From the IMG/VR virus record IMGVR_UViG_3300038309_000183, positions 1 to 37,737 of that record: a stretch of 37,737 nt of DNA; one strand, 5' to 3'. The translations under genes and the position numbers were made by a program. Source of the stretch: a virus. The notes under the pieces were generated by a model. That model was not told the DNA's origin. It did not search any database and was given only the letters and a program-made list of their open reading frames with translations. Below, piece by piece: positions 14,721-21,725 of this stretch (its first letter is position 1; each line of letters starts with the position of its first letter).

Positions 14721-14912
14721 ATGGTATATAAATTGAGATTAAACCCCGAGTCAATGACGATGAGTGGCGTTCAAAGATTTGATAATTTTTGCGGGGAGTG
14801 GGAGGACTTCCCATATCATTATGCCTTAAAAGAGTGCGTTGCATGGATGTGCAACCGATATAAAATTAAAGAAAAAGACATAACCTGGAATCATTGGTCC
14901 GCCTTTGTATAA
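14721..14912 (+). CDS. Small hypothetical protein (63 aa)
   Basis: ATG 14721 follows GGAGGGAGTATT; a frame start at 14661 lacks a good site. The protein begins MVYKLRLNPESMTMSGVQRF and is aromatic-rich (W-E-D-F-P-Y-H-Y, W-M-C, W-N-H-W). No family is recognised. Second gene of the second early unit. Confidence 0.65.
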   Translation: MVYKLRLNPESMTMSGVQRFDNFCGEWEDFPYHYALKECVAWMCNRYKIKEKDITWNHWSAFV

Positions 14913-14936
14913 ATCGAAATTTAATAGGATGGGAAT

Positions 14937-15155
14937 ATGGAAATTAAATATAAAGGCCTTTGCATAGAAGCAGAATATCACAAAGGAAGCAAAGGCTCAA
15001 TCCGAGACGGGTTGAAAGTTGAACCGGATGAGCCTAATGAAATAGAAATCATTGCAGTATACTGCGAAGGAAATGACATAACAGATATTATTAACATAAA
15101 CAAACTATCAGAAATATGCATGGATGAGCTTTCAGCGTTAGCATGCATCTATTAA
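14937..15155 (+). CDS. Small hypothetical protein (72 aa)
   Basis: ATG after AGGATGGGAAT. It begins MEIKYKGLCIEAEYHKGSKG and is acidic, with a beta-rich N-terminal half and a C-terminal helix (L-S-E-I-C-M-D-E-L). Last gene of the early block; a terminator follows at once. Function unknown. Confidence 0.65.
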   Translation: MEIKYKGLCIEAEYHKGSKGSIRDGLKVEPDEPNEIEIIAVYCEGNDITDIININKLSEICMDELSALACIY

Positions 15156-15156
15156 G

Positions 15157-15191
15157 AAAAAGCCGGGCACTCAAACCCGGCTTTTATTTTT
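15157..15191 (+). terminator. Intrinsic terminator, probably bidirectional
   Basis: AGCCGGG (15161-15167), 8-nt loop, CCCGGCT (15176-15182), then a T-rich run, with A-run on the other side. It ends the early block and, read on the minus strand, can end the replication operon after ssb. Confidence 0.85.
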
Positions 15192-15241
15192 CCCGTATGG
15201 CAACCGAACTAACCGACTGATTTTATTCAATCCATGTTTCC

Positions 15242-15733
15242 CTAAAAAGGAATATCGTCGTCAGGCGGCGGTGTAAATCCTGCATCAGGTTGCGCGTATC
15301 CCGTTTGGTCTCTCCGGTTCTGATTATTAAACCTGCTCCCTTGTTGGTTATAGCCGCCTTGGTTTTGTGGCATGGCTTGTTGCTGGCCTTGGGCTTGCCC
15401 CTGCCCACCTCCCAAAAACTGAAACCCCGTCCCTATGATATCAGTTGAATGCCTGGTTATACCGTCTTTCTCGTATGATGAGGTTTGAAGTCTCCCCTCC
15501 ACATACATCTGCTTCCCCTTGGTCATGTGTTTCCCGATTATTTCGGCGGATTTTCCCCAAAAAACAACCTTGTGCCACTCTGTTTTTTCGCGTTTTTCGC
15601 CTGTTGTTTTGTCGGTCCAATTTTCTGTTGTTGCGATATTGAGTCGGCAACAACACATACCTGATGGAGTGTATGTTGTTTCCGGGTCACGCCCCAGGCA
15701 CCCGATAAGCATTACTTTGTTCAGACTTGACAT
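15242..15733 (-). CDS. ssb: Single-stranded DNA-binding protein
   Basis: 163 aa, ATG with GGAGAG upstream. The OB-fold part (about 1-105) has M-S-S-L-N-K-V-M-L-I-G-C-L-G-R-D-P-E, then T-E-W-H-K-V-V-F-W-G and a Y-V-E-G-R-L-Q-T motif. A Q/G-rich linker follows, then the acidic tip D-D-D-I-P-F used by bacterial SSBs to recruit partners. Length is close to that of E. coli SSB. It is the last gene of the replication operon and would coat ssDNA for the ERF and exonuclease pair as well. Confidence 0.95.
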   Translation of the reverse strand: MSSLNKVMLIGCLGRDPETTYTPSGMCCCRLNIATTENWTDKTTGEKREKTEWHKVVFWGKSAEIIGKHMTKGKQMYVEGRLQTSSYEKDGITRHSTDIIGTGFQFLGGGQGQAQGQQQAMPQNQGGYNQQGSRFNNQNRRDQTGYAQPDAGFTPPPDDDIPF

Positions 15734-15742
15734 AAATCTCTC

Positions 15743-16396
15743 CTATGGTTGGAAATTGGTCATATTGACACCATGGTTAATATCTTGAGTTTTATTCTTA
15801 CAATACTCATGATCACTGCAATAATGTGACTGCCTATGCCTATCTCTAATTTTTGGGATATCATTACCGCAAAATAGACACTTCCGCACACCAATAACAT
15901 CAAGCCCTGGGTCTTTTTTTGGCGTTTCTGGTTTTTCCCCGCCACGGTTATACACCCAGTACCCTATGCAGAGTTTTTTACACACATCCCTGACCGTACC
16001 TTGAGTTACACTAAGCTCTTTTGCAATGTCTTTGATGGTCATTTTTTCTATGATCATCTTTGCATATGCCTCGGACACATATGTATACCCGAGTTGTTTG
16101 ACTTTCCAACCCAAATTTGACCTATATAATGTTTTGTCAACACTCTTGAATAACTCCATATTACCAATAAATCCATTGGGTATTACAGGGCCACGCCAGA
16201 GTATCTTTTTGCGTTGTTTTGATTTAATAAGGCCAGCCATGACAAGTACGGTCTGCCGTTCGTCGCCTCTCTTAATTGAGGCAATGTATTTTGGGTCCAA
16301 ATCATATTCATCGGCCAAGTTTTTATTTGATTCTTTGGATTTAAAAATTCTGATAACATCTTCACTTGTAAGATATCTTTTTTTTCTTTGGCACAT
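15743..16396 (-). CDS. HTH and zinc-knuckle protein (217 aa)
   Basis: ATG with AAGGGGAAAAAATAAA upstream. A resolvase-like HTH is visible at about 115-140 (M-T-I-K-D-I-A-K-E-L-S-V-T-Q-G-T-V-R-D-V-C-K). A possible first HTH lies near residues 10-40. Near the C-terminus C-L-F-C-G (about 172-176) and Y-C-S-D-H-E-Y-C (about 193-200) would bind zinc. No catalytic motif is seen. Likely a DNA-binding regulator, perhaps of late genes, but the name is not known to me. Confidence 0.6.
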   Translation of the reverse strand: MCQRKKRYLTSEDVIRIFKSKESNKNLADEYDLDPKYIASIKRGDERQTVLVMAGLIKSKQRKKILWRGPVIPNGFIGNMELFKSVDKTLYRSNLGWKVKQLGYTYVSEAYAKMIIEKMTIKDIAKELSVTQGTVRDVCKKLCIGYWVYNRGGEKPETPKKDPGLDVIGVRKCLFCGNDIPKIRDRHRQSHYCSDHEYCKNKTQDINHGVNMTNFQP

Positions 16397-16397
16397 T

Positions 16398-16694
16398 TTA
16401 TTTTTTCCCCTTATAAATCATACTCAACGTTCTGTTTCGTTTAATAATCCTCATTTTCATCACGGATTTCATGTCAAGAAAAAGCCGCATCCTATGCGCT
16501 ACTTCTAAAACGTCTGCGAATTCTTCCAGTACGCAGAGATAGGCCTTCCCGTGTTCGTTTGTATCTCCGTTTCTTTCTGCAATAATCATCTTGCAGATAG
16601 CAGCAGAAAGCTCACTACATTCTTCGGCCATCTTCAATAAAACTGCGTCTTTACCGAAATAGTCAAGGATTATCTGGTGTTGGTCTTCGCTCAT
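16398..16694 (-). CDS. MazG-like nucleotide pyrophosphohydrolase
   Basis: 98 aa from ATG 16694, which has GGGGGTGAG upstream; it overlaps the VRR-NUC gene. The helical core has A-E-E-C-S-E-L-S-A-A-I (about 23-33) and later E-E-F-A-D-V-L-E-V-A (about 60-69), the E-E-x-x-E and E-x-x-D metal-binding pair of the MazG/all-alpha NTP-PPase fold. Such phage enzymes may remove unusual nucleotides or lower alarmone levels. Confidence 0.75.
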   Translation of the reverse strand: MSEDQHQIILDYFGKDAVLLKMAEECSELSAAICKMIIAERNGDTNEHGKAYLCVLEEFADVLEVAHRMRLFLDMKSVMKMRIIKRNRTLSMIYKGKK

Positions 16695-17064
16695 ACTCAC
16701 CCCCAAGATATTTTTCAATTACCGTTATAGCCGCGTCCCCGCCTTTACAAACACAGGCGAAATACCCCTGATTCTTGAGCGACCGAAGGATTCTTTTTTG
16801 GTCTTCAGATACCCGGCCTTTTTTGATCCGCTTCATTTCAATAAAAAGTCCGTGGTATCCACCGCGTGAAACGTAAAGACTGATGTCGGGGAACCCTGCT
16901 TTAAGGCCTTGCCTTTTTGCTAAATTAGCCTGGAATATTGATCTCTTTGCACCGTTCATAGATCCGTTCAAAAGTTCAAGCTCAGGATATTGACGCTCTG
17001 AAAACTCGGCCCATCGGAAGACTTTTTCCTGTTCTTCTGATTCTGGCGGGATGAATGTTTTCAT
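16663..17064 (-). CDS. VRR-NUC nuclease
   Basis: 133 aa. The signature A-G-F-P-D-I-S-L-Y-V (about 56-65), G-L-F-I-E-M-K-R (about 71-78) and downstream Q (S-E-D-Q-K-R) give the PD-(D/E)xK set of VRR-NUC domains. Stand-alone phage forms of this family act on DNA structures such as Holliday junctions. It starts in an ATGA overlap with the YopX-like gene and its end overlaps the MazG-like gene. Confidence 0.88.
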   Translation of the reverse strand: MKTFIPPESEEQEKVFRWAEFSERQYPELELLNGSMNGAKRSIFQANLAKRQGLKAGFPDISLYVSRGGYHGLFIEMKRIKKGRVSEDQKRILRSLKNQGYFACVCKGGDAAITVIEKYLGGEYERRPTPDNP

Positions 17065-17438
17065 GAATTCACCATTTCCGGGTTTTCGTGGATATTCCCT
17101 ACGATTTCAAGGTCTGATATATTGCCATAATAAAATTCACAAAATGCCCACCATCTACCAATACTCCAGGTTCCATTTCCCTTATCCCACTCTATCACGA
17201 GGGTTCTTCTTATATCAGGATGCTTAATGATATCCCCTTCAAAAATCTTTTTTCCGTTCCTATCTTTCAGTCCGGTATACTGCTCAAAAACACGGCCATT
17301 AGCAATATGATTAAAAGCCAAAAACCCAAGTTTCTTATTAGACAATGATTGCTGTTTTAAGCAGTTAAAAACATTTCCCGGATCGTGAAAATATTTTTTT
17401 GTCGTACTATCCCACATCCTAAAATCAATCTCTCGCAT
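17061..17438 (-). CDS. YopX-like protein
   Basis: 125 aa from ATG 17438 with GGAAGGAAACAAT upstream. It has the YopX family marks: M-R-E-I-D-F-R-M-W-D at the start, Y-T-G-L-K-D-R-N-G-K-K-I-F-E-G-D-I at about 68-84, and E-I-V-G-N-I-H-E-N-P at the end. These small beta-rich proteins are common in phages and prophages; their role is unknown. Overlaps the VRR-NUC gene by 4 bp. Confidence 0.9.
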   Translation of the reverse strand: MREIDFRMWDSTTKKYFHDPGNVFNCLKQQSLSNKKLGFLAFNHIANGRVFEQYTGLKDRNGKKIFEGDIIKHPDIRRTLVIEWDKGNGTWSIGRWWAFCEFYYGNISDLEIVGNIHENPEMVNS

Positions 17439-17456
17439 ATTGTTTCCTTCCACTGT

Positions 17457-17948
17457 TTACATATATTCAACCGGCAAACCAAAGCTTTCAGCAAGGGCAA
17501 TTTCGGCTCGTGTCCCTTTAGATTTTTCCCATCCCTTTGTCACAATAATTTTGTCGGCCCAAAATACAGATTCGCATGACAATTCCATATACTCCTTGGC
17601 TGTAAGATTTGGCGGATAATCCATAGGGGTTTTAATTTCATCGTAACCGATCATGAAATAATGACCTTTCGCATCTCTAAATTTGTCTTTCCAGTTTTCA
17701 ACCCCGGTTACTGCACCGACTATGTAAATTTTTCCCATTCTTTTTGTGCTATTTTGATCTGTATTCAACTTTCTCCCCTTTCCGAATGCCTGAGTACGTG
17801 TTTTTTGGGCATTTGATTTTTCAACATGTTTTTTCTCCGCCCTCTTCCGCCAAAAATATACATCACAAAGGCCAACATCGCTCCCATCCCTACCATGCAT
17901 ATTGTGGTTGATTGCGTAGCTTCCGCAAATTTTGCACTTTTCCATCAT
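17457..17948 (-). CDS. DUF4406-like protein with N-terminal zinc knuckle
   Basis: 163 aa. The C-terminal part (about 70-163) has K-I-Y-I-V-G-A-V-T-G, then P-P-N-L-T-A-K-E-Y-M and A-D-K-I-I-V-T-K-G-W-E-K-S-K-G, matching DUF4406, related to nucleoside deoxyribosyltransferases. The N-terminus has C-K-I-C-G-S-Y and a later C in L-C-D-V-Y-F-W-R-K-R, suggesting a fused zinc knuckle not usual in the family. It may act on nucleotides. It starts in an overlap with the DnaC-like gene. Confidence 0.7.
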   Translation of the reverse strand: MMEKCKICGSYAINHNMHGRDGSDVGLCDVYFWRKRAEKKHVEKSNAQKTRTQAFGKGRKLNTDQNSTKRMGKIYIVGAVTGVENWKDKFRDAKGHYFMIGYDEIKTPMDYPPNLTAKEYMELSCESVFWADKIIVTKGWEKSKGTRAEIALAESFGLPVEYM

Positions 17949-18796
17949 ATCTTCCTCACGCTCTCACCGTCGAATTTCAAAAAGACGCCGTGGTTTTCGT
18001 AAAGCCGGTCAATTGTCCTTTCGCCGAGATTGTCTTGCAATTCTTTTTCGCAAAGGTTCGATACAATAATTGTCGGCTTGACATCTTCATATCGCGCGTC
18101 AATAATTTCATATGTCAAGGCCTTTTCCGTTTCTGACATTTCTTTTAGTCCGACTTCATCAAGGATCAGCAAATCAAACTCATTCAGACGGTCGATTATC
18201 GCCTTCTCGCTGTCCGTTGATCCTTTTGCGTATGTAGCCTTAATCCTGCGCGTTAAGTCGTACAGGCGTTCATAATGTACGCTGTAACCTTTTTTTATGA
18301 TTGCTACACCGACGCCTGTCACGAGATGTGTCTTACCTGTGCCCGGGGGACCATAGAGCATTAAGCACGATCCTAGCTTTAAAACAGCCTTGAAATTATC
18401 AACATACTTTTTCACACGCTCAAATATTTTTTCCTGGTCATGTGTCCTTGGATTAAATGTATCAAGGCTCATGTTTTGGCGTCTTTTAGATAGCCATGGT
18501 ATTCCTTCTGATGAAGATACGGTTTTTATATCTTCTTGCATACGCCTTGCTTGTGATTCATCATAACACAATGGGCAACCGGTCCAGCATCCAAAAACTT
18601 TTTTTGAATCGTAATCAATATTGTGGAAATCACACCTCATTTTTTTTGTAAAAGGCTTTTTAAACATTTGTCCAGTGCCTATCGGGTTGCAAAGTTCTTG
18701 TATTGTTTCAGAAACATCAAAAGATGGGGTTGTATTTTCCATCGGTGCTTGGCTTTTCATAATATCCTGGGTCTGAGAAGTTTTGTTTTGATCCAT
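17945..18796 (-). CDS. DnaC-like helicase loader ATPase
   Basis: 283 aa. Walker A GPPGTGKT at 149-156, Walker B L-L-I-L-D-E at 209-214, and a sensor-like T-I-I-V-S-N-L follow the DnaC/IstB AAA+ pattern. Four cysteines before the ATPase (C55, C70, C74, C77) suggest a zinc site, as in DnaI-type loaders. It would load the host replicative helicase at the origin marked by the O-like protein. Its start overlaps the end of the O-like gene by 80 bp out of frame; later ATGs at 18760 and 18742 are possible. Confidence 0.88.
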   Translation of the reverse strand: MDQNKTSQTQDIMKSQAPMENTTPSFDVSETIQELCNPIGTGQMFKKPFTKKMRCDFHNIDYDSKKVFGCWTGCPLCYDESQARRMQEDIKTVSSSEGIPWLSKRRQNMSLDTFNPRTHDQEKIFERVKKYVDNFKAVLKLGSCLMLYGPPGTGKTHLVTGVGVAIIKKGYSVHYERLYDLTRRIKATYAKGSTDSEKAIIDRLNEFDLLILDEVGLKEMSETEKALTYEIIDARYEDVKPTIIVSNLCEKELQDNLGERTIDRLYENHGVFLKFDGESVRKI

Positions 18797-19499
18797 TCGA
18801 TTTGCCTTTCACAATTTCATTGTTCCAGCTTTGATTATTTAAATAAGTTGAAGGGTCTTTCCTGAATTGAACGTCTTTCGTCGATTCAATATAAGCCGGT
18901 AAAGTTTCAAAAATTTTGTCCCTTTCATCCTGTTTCAACCTCTTCCACTTTTGAAAACACTTTTTACGATCCCGCTTTTTATTGTAAAGATCCCAAAAGC
19001 GGTTAAAACAAATCTCACACGCGCAATTTTTTGCGCAATTAATATTTAATTCTTTTTCATTTTTAAAATTATCTTCATTCTTGTTTATGTTGGTTGCCTG
19101 TTGGTTGCCTGTTGGTTGCCTGTTGGTTGCCTGTTGGATTGGTTGTCGGGCATATGCGTCATCAGCTTGATAAACGTCCCAATTTACTATTGATATAATA
19201 GAATAATGGTTGTCGGGTTGGATGTCGATATTTTTCATGTTTTTTAATTTTTTAATTCTGTCAGCAACGGTTGATGGTTTCATTCTTAATTCGGATGCCG
19301 CCCTATTCCTACCAAAAATAAACTGCCCAGGTTGTATTTCGACCTCTGTTGTGCCCTTCCCTGTTTCTATAGGAACCCATCTTTTTTGATGGTTTGCTTT
19401 TAATAAGCACCAAATCCAAACCTTTAACAAGCCTTCATTTAAAAAAACACGGCTGTCAATTAATTGACGATATATTTTTACCCATCCGATTTTTTCCAT
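18717..19499 (-). CDS. Replication initiator, lambda O-like
   Basis: 260 aa, ATG. The N-terminus M-E-K-I-G-W-V-K-I-Y-R-Q-L-I and W-C-L-L-K-A-N-H matches the winged-helix domain of phage replication proteins; a second helix pair R-M-K-P-S-T-V-A-D-R-I-K-K-L fits the recognition part (about 73-86). A Q/N/T-rich linker (about 120-140) is encoded by four 11-bp DNA repeats, and a C-terminal helical part follows. Its neighbour encodes a DnaC-like loader, as O and P do in lambda. The iterons inside the gene make it the likely origin site. Confidence 0.8.
   Translation of the reverse strand: MEKIGWVKIYRQLIDSRVFLNEGLLKVWIWCLLKANHQKRWVPIETGKGTTEVEIQPGQFIFGRNRAASELRMKPSTVADRIKKLKNMKNIDIQPDNHYSIISIVNWDVYQADDAYARQPIQQATNRQPTGNQQATNINKNEDNFKNEKELNINCAKNCACEICFNRFWDLYNKKRDRKKCFQKWKRLKQDERDKIFETLPAYIESTKDVQFRKDPSTYLNNQSWNNEIVKGKSNGSKQNFSDPGYYEKPSTDGKYNPIF
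19021..19146. other. Candidate replication origin with iterons
   Basis: Inside the O-like gene: a small perfect hairpin (GCGCAA, TTTT, TTGCGC at 19021-19036), then an AT-rich stretch 19037-19088 with about 5 G/C in its first 44 bases, then four exact tandem copies of TTGGTTGCCTG (19090-19133) and a partial fifth. Iterons beside an AT-rich unwinding region in the initiator gene is the lambda plan. The 11-bp unit is not a multiple of three, which argues for selection on DNA rather than protein. Confidence 0.65.
19090..19133. repeat. Four 11-bp tandem iterons
   Basis: Unit TTGGTTGCCTG repeated four times without change at 19090, 19101, 19112 and 19123. One unit is one helical turn, so four initiator molecules could bind one DNA face. 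Confidence 0.9.
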
Positions 19500-19507
19500 T
19501 AAAATGC

Positions 19508-19666
19508 CTACTTAAAAAACTTTTCAAGGCGTTTTTTGTTTTCTTCGTTAGGCTTGCTTACCCCCCTTTCCCAAAGCTGATATGATGTCAATGAAACTCC
19601 ACACGCTTTTGCAACATCAATCTGTGTCATGCCTTTCTCAAGGCGTTTTTCTTTTAAATTATCCAC
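19508..19666 (-). CDS. Small XRE-type HTH regulator (52 aa)
   Basis: GTG start with AAGGAG upstream. The 52-aa protein is almost entirely an HTH: begins MDNLKEKRLEKGMTQIDVAK, then C-G-V-S-L-T-S-Y-Q-L-W-E-R-G, ending K-R-L-E-K-F-F-K. It matches Cro/CI-type DNA-binding domains with no other domain. It lies directly upstream of the O-like gene and behind its own strong promoter, so it probably controls replication genes and possibly its own promoter. Confidence 0.85.
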   Translation of the reverse strand: MDNLKEKRLEKGMTQIDVAKACGVSLTSYQLWERGVSKPNEENKKRLEKFFK

Positions 19667-19698
19667 TTAAATTCTCCTTATTGTTATTGTTATTATCT

Positions 19699-19727
19699 AT
19701 AATATACCACAAAAAAATATATGTCAA
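19699..19727 (-). promoter_or_regulatory. Sigma-70 promoter for the HTH/replication genes
   Basis: Minus strand TTGACA (19727-19722), 17-bp T-rich spacer, TATTAT (19704-19699, five of six). It sits in the 72-bp gap between a hypothetical gene and the 52-aa HTH gene and would transcribe HTH, O-like, DnaC-like and on to ssb. Confidence 0.8.
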
Positions 19728-19738
19728 CTGATTAAAAA

Positions 19739-20116
19739 TTAAGCGCCAGGATTTTCAGATTCAAGAATTTCAATAATTCTTTTTTTGGCGTCAAGCGAAA
19801 GATGGAGCAGCCCACCTCTAAATATATTTGTTATTTTGCGCGTTAAATCTATGTTCAATATTTCGTCAAGACGCTCCTTCTCGCTTTCCAATATATAATC
19901 TTTATAGTTTGTATTATTTGATTCGTACCAGTCGTCGATAGAGAATTTTGTCGAATCATCTATCAACCAACGTCCAGCATCAATATAAAAATATTTGCGC
20001 CCAACTTTTCTTACTTTACATTTGATGCCTTTTTCAGGCTCTTTTGTTCGATTGTATGATTTTCTAATAAGCCATAAATCTTCACCGACCACTGGTTTTC
20101 TTCTTTTTTTTATCAT
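19739..20116 (-). CDS. Phage hypothetical protein (125 aa)
   Basis: ATG with AAGGAT upstream. It begins M-I-K-K-R-R-K-P-V-V-G-E-D-L-W-L-I and has V-R-K-V-G-R-K-Y-F-Y-I-D at about 35-46, a beta-barrel-like pattern I have seen in other small phage proteins of unknown role, then a helical C-terminal half. It is separated from the next upstream gene by 6 bp. Confidence 0.65.
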   Translation of the reverse strand: MIKKRRKPVVGEDLWLIRKSYNRTKEPEKGIKCKVRKVGRKYFYIDAGRWLIDDSTKFSIDDWYESNNTNYKDYILESEKERLDEILNIDLTRKITNIFRGGLLHLSLDAKKRIIEILESENPGA

Positions 20117-20122
20117 TGTATA

Positions 20123-20794
20123 TTATCCTTTCGGCAAGTATTCCGGGTATTCTGTTTTGATTATTTCTTGCCATTTTTTGTTTAAGTTTTGCCAGTATAG
20201 ATGCCCTTCGTATGTAGCAATCCAATAAAAAGAATTAGTCAAGACAGAATATGGCTCCGTCAATTTATTATGTCCATATCTAACATCACGTTTCATATTT
20301 TTAAGCCAATCGTTAAAACATCTGTTCTCAACCAAAAACCTCTTAAATCGTGACTTGATATGCTCTTTATATTTTCCGCGCGCTTTCTTTTTAGGGGATA
20401 CCAAGTTTGATTCCCACCCTCTGACGTGTTCCGGGTATTCCCTCTCAAGAATTATCCGCCACAAGGTAGACGCATATGCCCACGGAACCCATTCGTCTTT
20501 GTCTATCGCGTGAAGATCGAACGCCATTACGAAAAAATCCCATGGTTTCGCTTTTTTGTGTCTGGATGGATATCTCCATCTTGCATCAAGAAATTGTGAA
20601 GAAATCCCGTTTCCTATCATGAATTCGACAAGCCTATCCATGACATGTTTCTTCCGCCAGGACTGTTTAAGACATGATTTTTTACTGGTTGGGAGCATGA
20701 GGCTTGCGCCGCACTTGTATTTCTTTCCAACCTTCCTGAGCCGATTACACTCCCGGCAGCAACATGGGATTTTTTGCCATTTTTGGGCGATCAT
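20123..20794 (-). CDS. Cysteine-rich hypothetical protein (223 aa)
   Basis: ATG in a 4-bp overlap with the preceding gene. The first 45 residues hold C-C-C-R-E-C, K-C-G and S-C-L, a possible zinc site. The rest is rich in W, K and R (W-V-P-W-A-Y-A-S-T-L-W-R). No known catalytic motif, membrane segment or signal peptide is seen. The size and basic charge fit a DNA-binding enzyme or regulator. It is the largest protein in this module I cannot place. Confidence 0.6.
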   Translation of the reverse strand: MIAQKWQKIPCCCRECNRLRKVGKKYKCGASLMLPTSKKSCLKQSWRKKHVMDRLVEFMIGNGISSQFLDARWRYPSRHKKAKPWDFFVMAFDLHAIDKDEWVPWAYASTLWRIILEREYPEHVRGWESNLVSPKKKARGKYKEHIKSRFKRFLVENRCFNDWLKNMKRDVRYGHNKLTEPYSVLTNSFYWIATYEGHLYWQNLNKKWQEIIKTEYPEYLPKG

Positions 20795-21039
20795 TCTACG
20801 GTTTCCTTTATAAATTTATAGCCATCAGGAACATCTGGCAATTCGTGGAAAGGCGAACAATATGCTAATACAATATCTCCGGACGTAATTATAACGTTTA
20901 TAATCAATCCTGAAGCATCACGCCCGGCTGAAGACCTTTGCGGATATAATGCAGGCAAATATCGTTCTATGTCAGATTTGTTTCTTGATGGTAGCCAATC
21001 GACTAGTTTGAATTTTATTGTTTCTATTGTTGTATCCAT
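20791..21039 (-). CDS. Hypothetical protein (82 aa)
   Basis: ATG with GGAGGG upstream. It begins MDTTIETIKFKLVDWLPSRN; middle part G-L-I-I-N-V-I-I-T-S-G-D-I-V-L-A looks like beta strands, ending D-G-Y-K-F-I-K. Overlaps the next gene by 4 bp. No family is recognised. Confidence 0.6.
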   Translation of the reverse strand: MDTTIETIKFKLVDWLPSRNKSDIERYLPALYPQRSSAGRDASGLIINVIITSGDIVLAYCSPFHELPDVPDGYKFIKETVE

Positions 21040-21066
21040 TTTCCCTCCAAATTTTAAATATTTTAT

Positions 21067-21309
21067 CTAATGCAAAGCTTTAAACATTTTTCTTAACTCT
21101 TTGATATCTGTACAACAACCGTGTGATATCATAGTGAACGGACTACGAACAACCGTTCTATTGAAAAGCTCTTTTGCAGTGTTGCGCTTTATGCCCCGTT
21201 TCTCACCAGCTTTTTCAAATGTCGAACCCTTGAGAATTTCGATTACGAGGTCATAATTTTTGATTTTTGGTCCGGTGTTTTCATTCCCGCATCTTTTCCA
21301 GAGGGTCAT
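21067..21309 (-). CDS. Small HTH-like protein (80 aa)
   Basis: ATG start; it begins MTLWKRCGNENTGPKIKNYD. Residues about 20-50 (V-I-E-I-L-K-G-S-T-F-E-K-A-G-E-K-R-G-I-K-R-N-T-A-K-E-L-F-N-R) read like a helix-turn-helix with a typical A-G-x-x-x-G-I turn. Probably a small DNA-binding protein. It lies 3 bp after the zinc-knuckle gene. Confidence 0.55.
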   Translation of the reverse strand: MTLWKRCGNENTGPKIKNYDLVIEILKGSTFEKAGEKRGIKRNTAKELFNRTVVRSPFTMISHGCCTDIKELRKMFKALH

Positions 21310-21312
21310 GAT

Positions 21313-21462
21313 TTATTCCTTTTCTTTGTCGAACTTCTTAGCGCATTCATTATGTAATATCACTGTATTGCCATAGTATTCACGTTCTGCGAAATGATTT
21401 CCCCATAGTTTTCGCCCACATTCCCAACAAAAACGGATACGTATTTTTTGTTTCTTGTCCAT
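21313..21462 (-). CDS. Small zinc-knuckle protein (49 aa)
   Basis: ATG 21462 with GGAGGTTTGA directly upstream, an excellent ribosome site. The 49-aa protein begins MDKKQKIRIRFCWECGRKLW and has C12, C15 and C40 plus nearby histidines, so a small metal site is likely. Ends A-K-K-F-D-K-E-K-E. It is below usual length cut-offs and easily missed. Function unknown. Confidence 0.7.
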   Translation of the reverse strand: MDKKQKIRIRFCWECGRKLWGNHFAEREYYGNTVILHNECAKKFDKEKE

Positions 21463-21522
21463 TCAAACCTCCATTTCTTCCGCTGTTTCCTTCTCTTTAA
21501 TCCCGTATATTGTTTTCTTTTT

Positions 21523-21714
21523 TTATTTCCGGCCACGGTTGATTGTCCAATCGAAATCTTCATTGCCTGGGCCAAGATATCCAGGTTCGCATTCACAGAA
21601 AATTTGGCCACATTCTGCAATATCTTCTTTTTTGCACGCGCACCCATAGGGTGAGAAAAGTCCGTCATATTTGTTTTCAGTAAGGTATTTTTTTATTATT
21701 TCTAATGCGTTCAT
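21523..21714 (-). CDS. Small cysteine-rich phage protein (63 aa)
   Basis: Start at ATG 21714, preceded by AGGTGAATG. It begins M-N-A-L-E-I-I-K-K-Y-L and has Y-G-C-A-C-K-K-E-D-I-A-E-C-G then F-C-E-C-E-P-G-Y, a small set of cysteines found in many short phage proteins with this same start and middle. Likely binds zinc. Role unknown. Confidence 0.75.
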   Translation of the reverse strand: MNALEIIKKYLTENKYDGLFSPYGCACKKEDIAECGQIFCECEPGYLGPGNEDFDWTINRGRK

Positions 21715-21725
21715 CATTCACCTAG

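Noticed and set aside
19090-19133. Short tandem repeats as a CRISPR array
   Set aside because: Units are 11 bp, adjoin directly with no spacers, and lie in a replication gene; they fit iterons.
21360-21668. Open frame of 102 codons on the minus strand
   Set aside because: It runs out of frame through two better supported small cysteine-rich genes (21313-21462 and 21523-21714) that have good ribosome sites.
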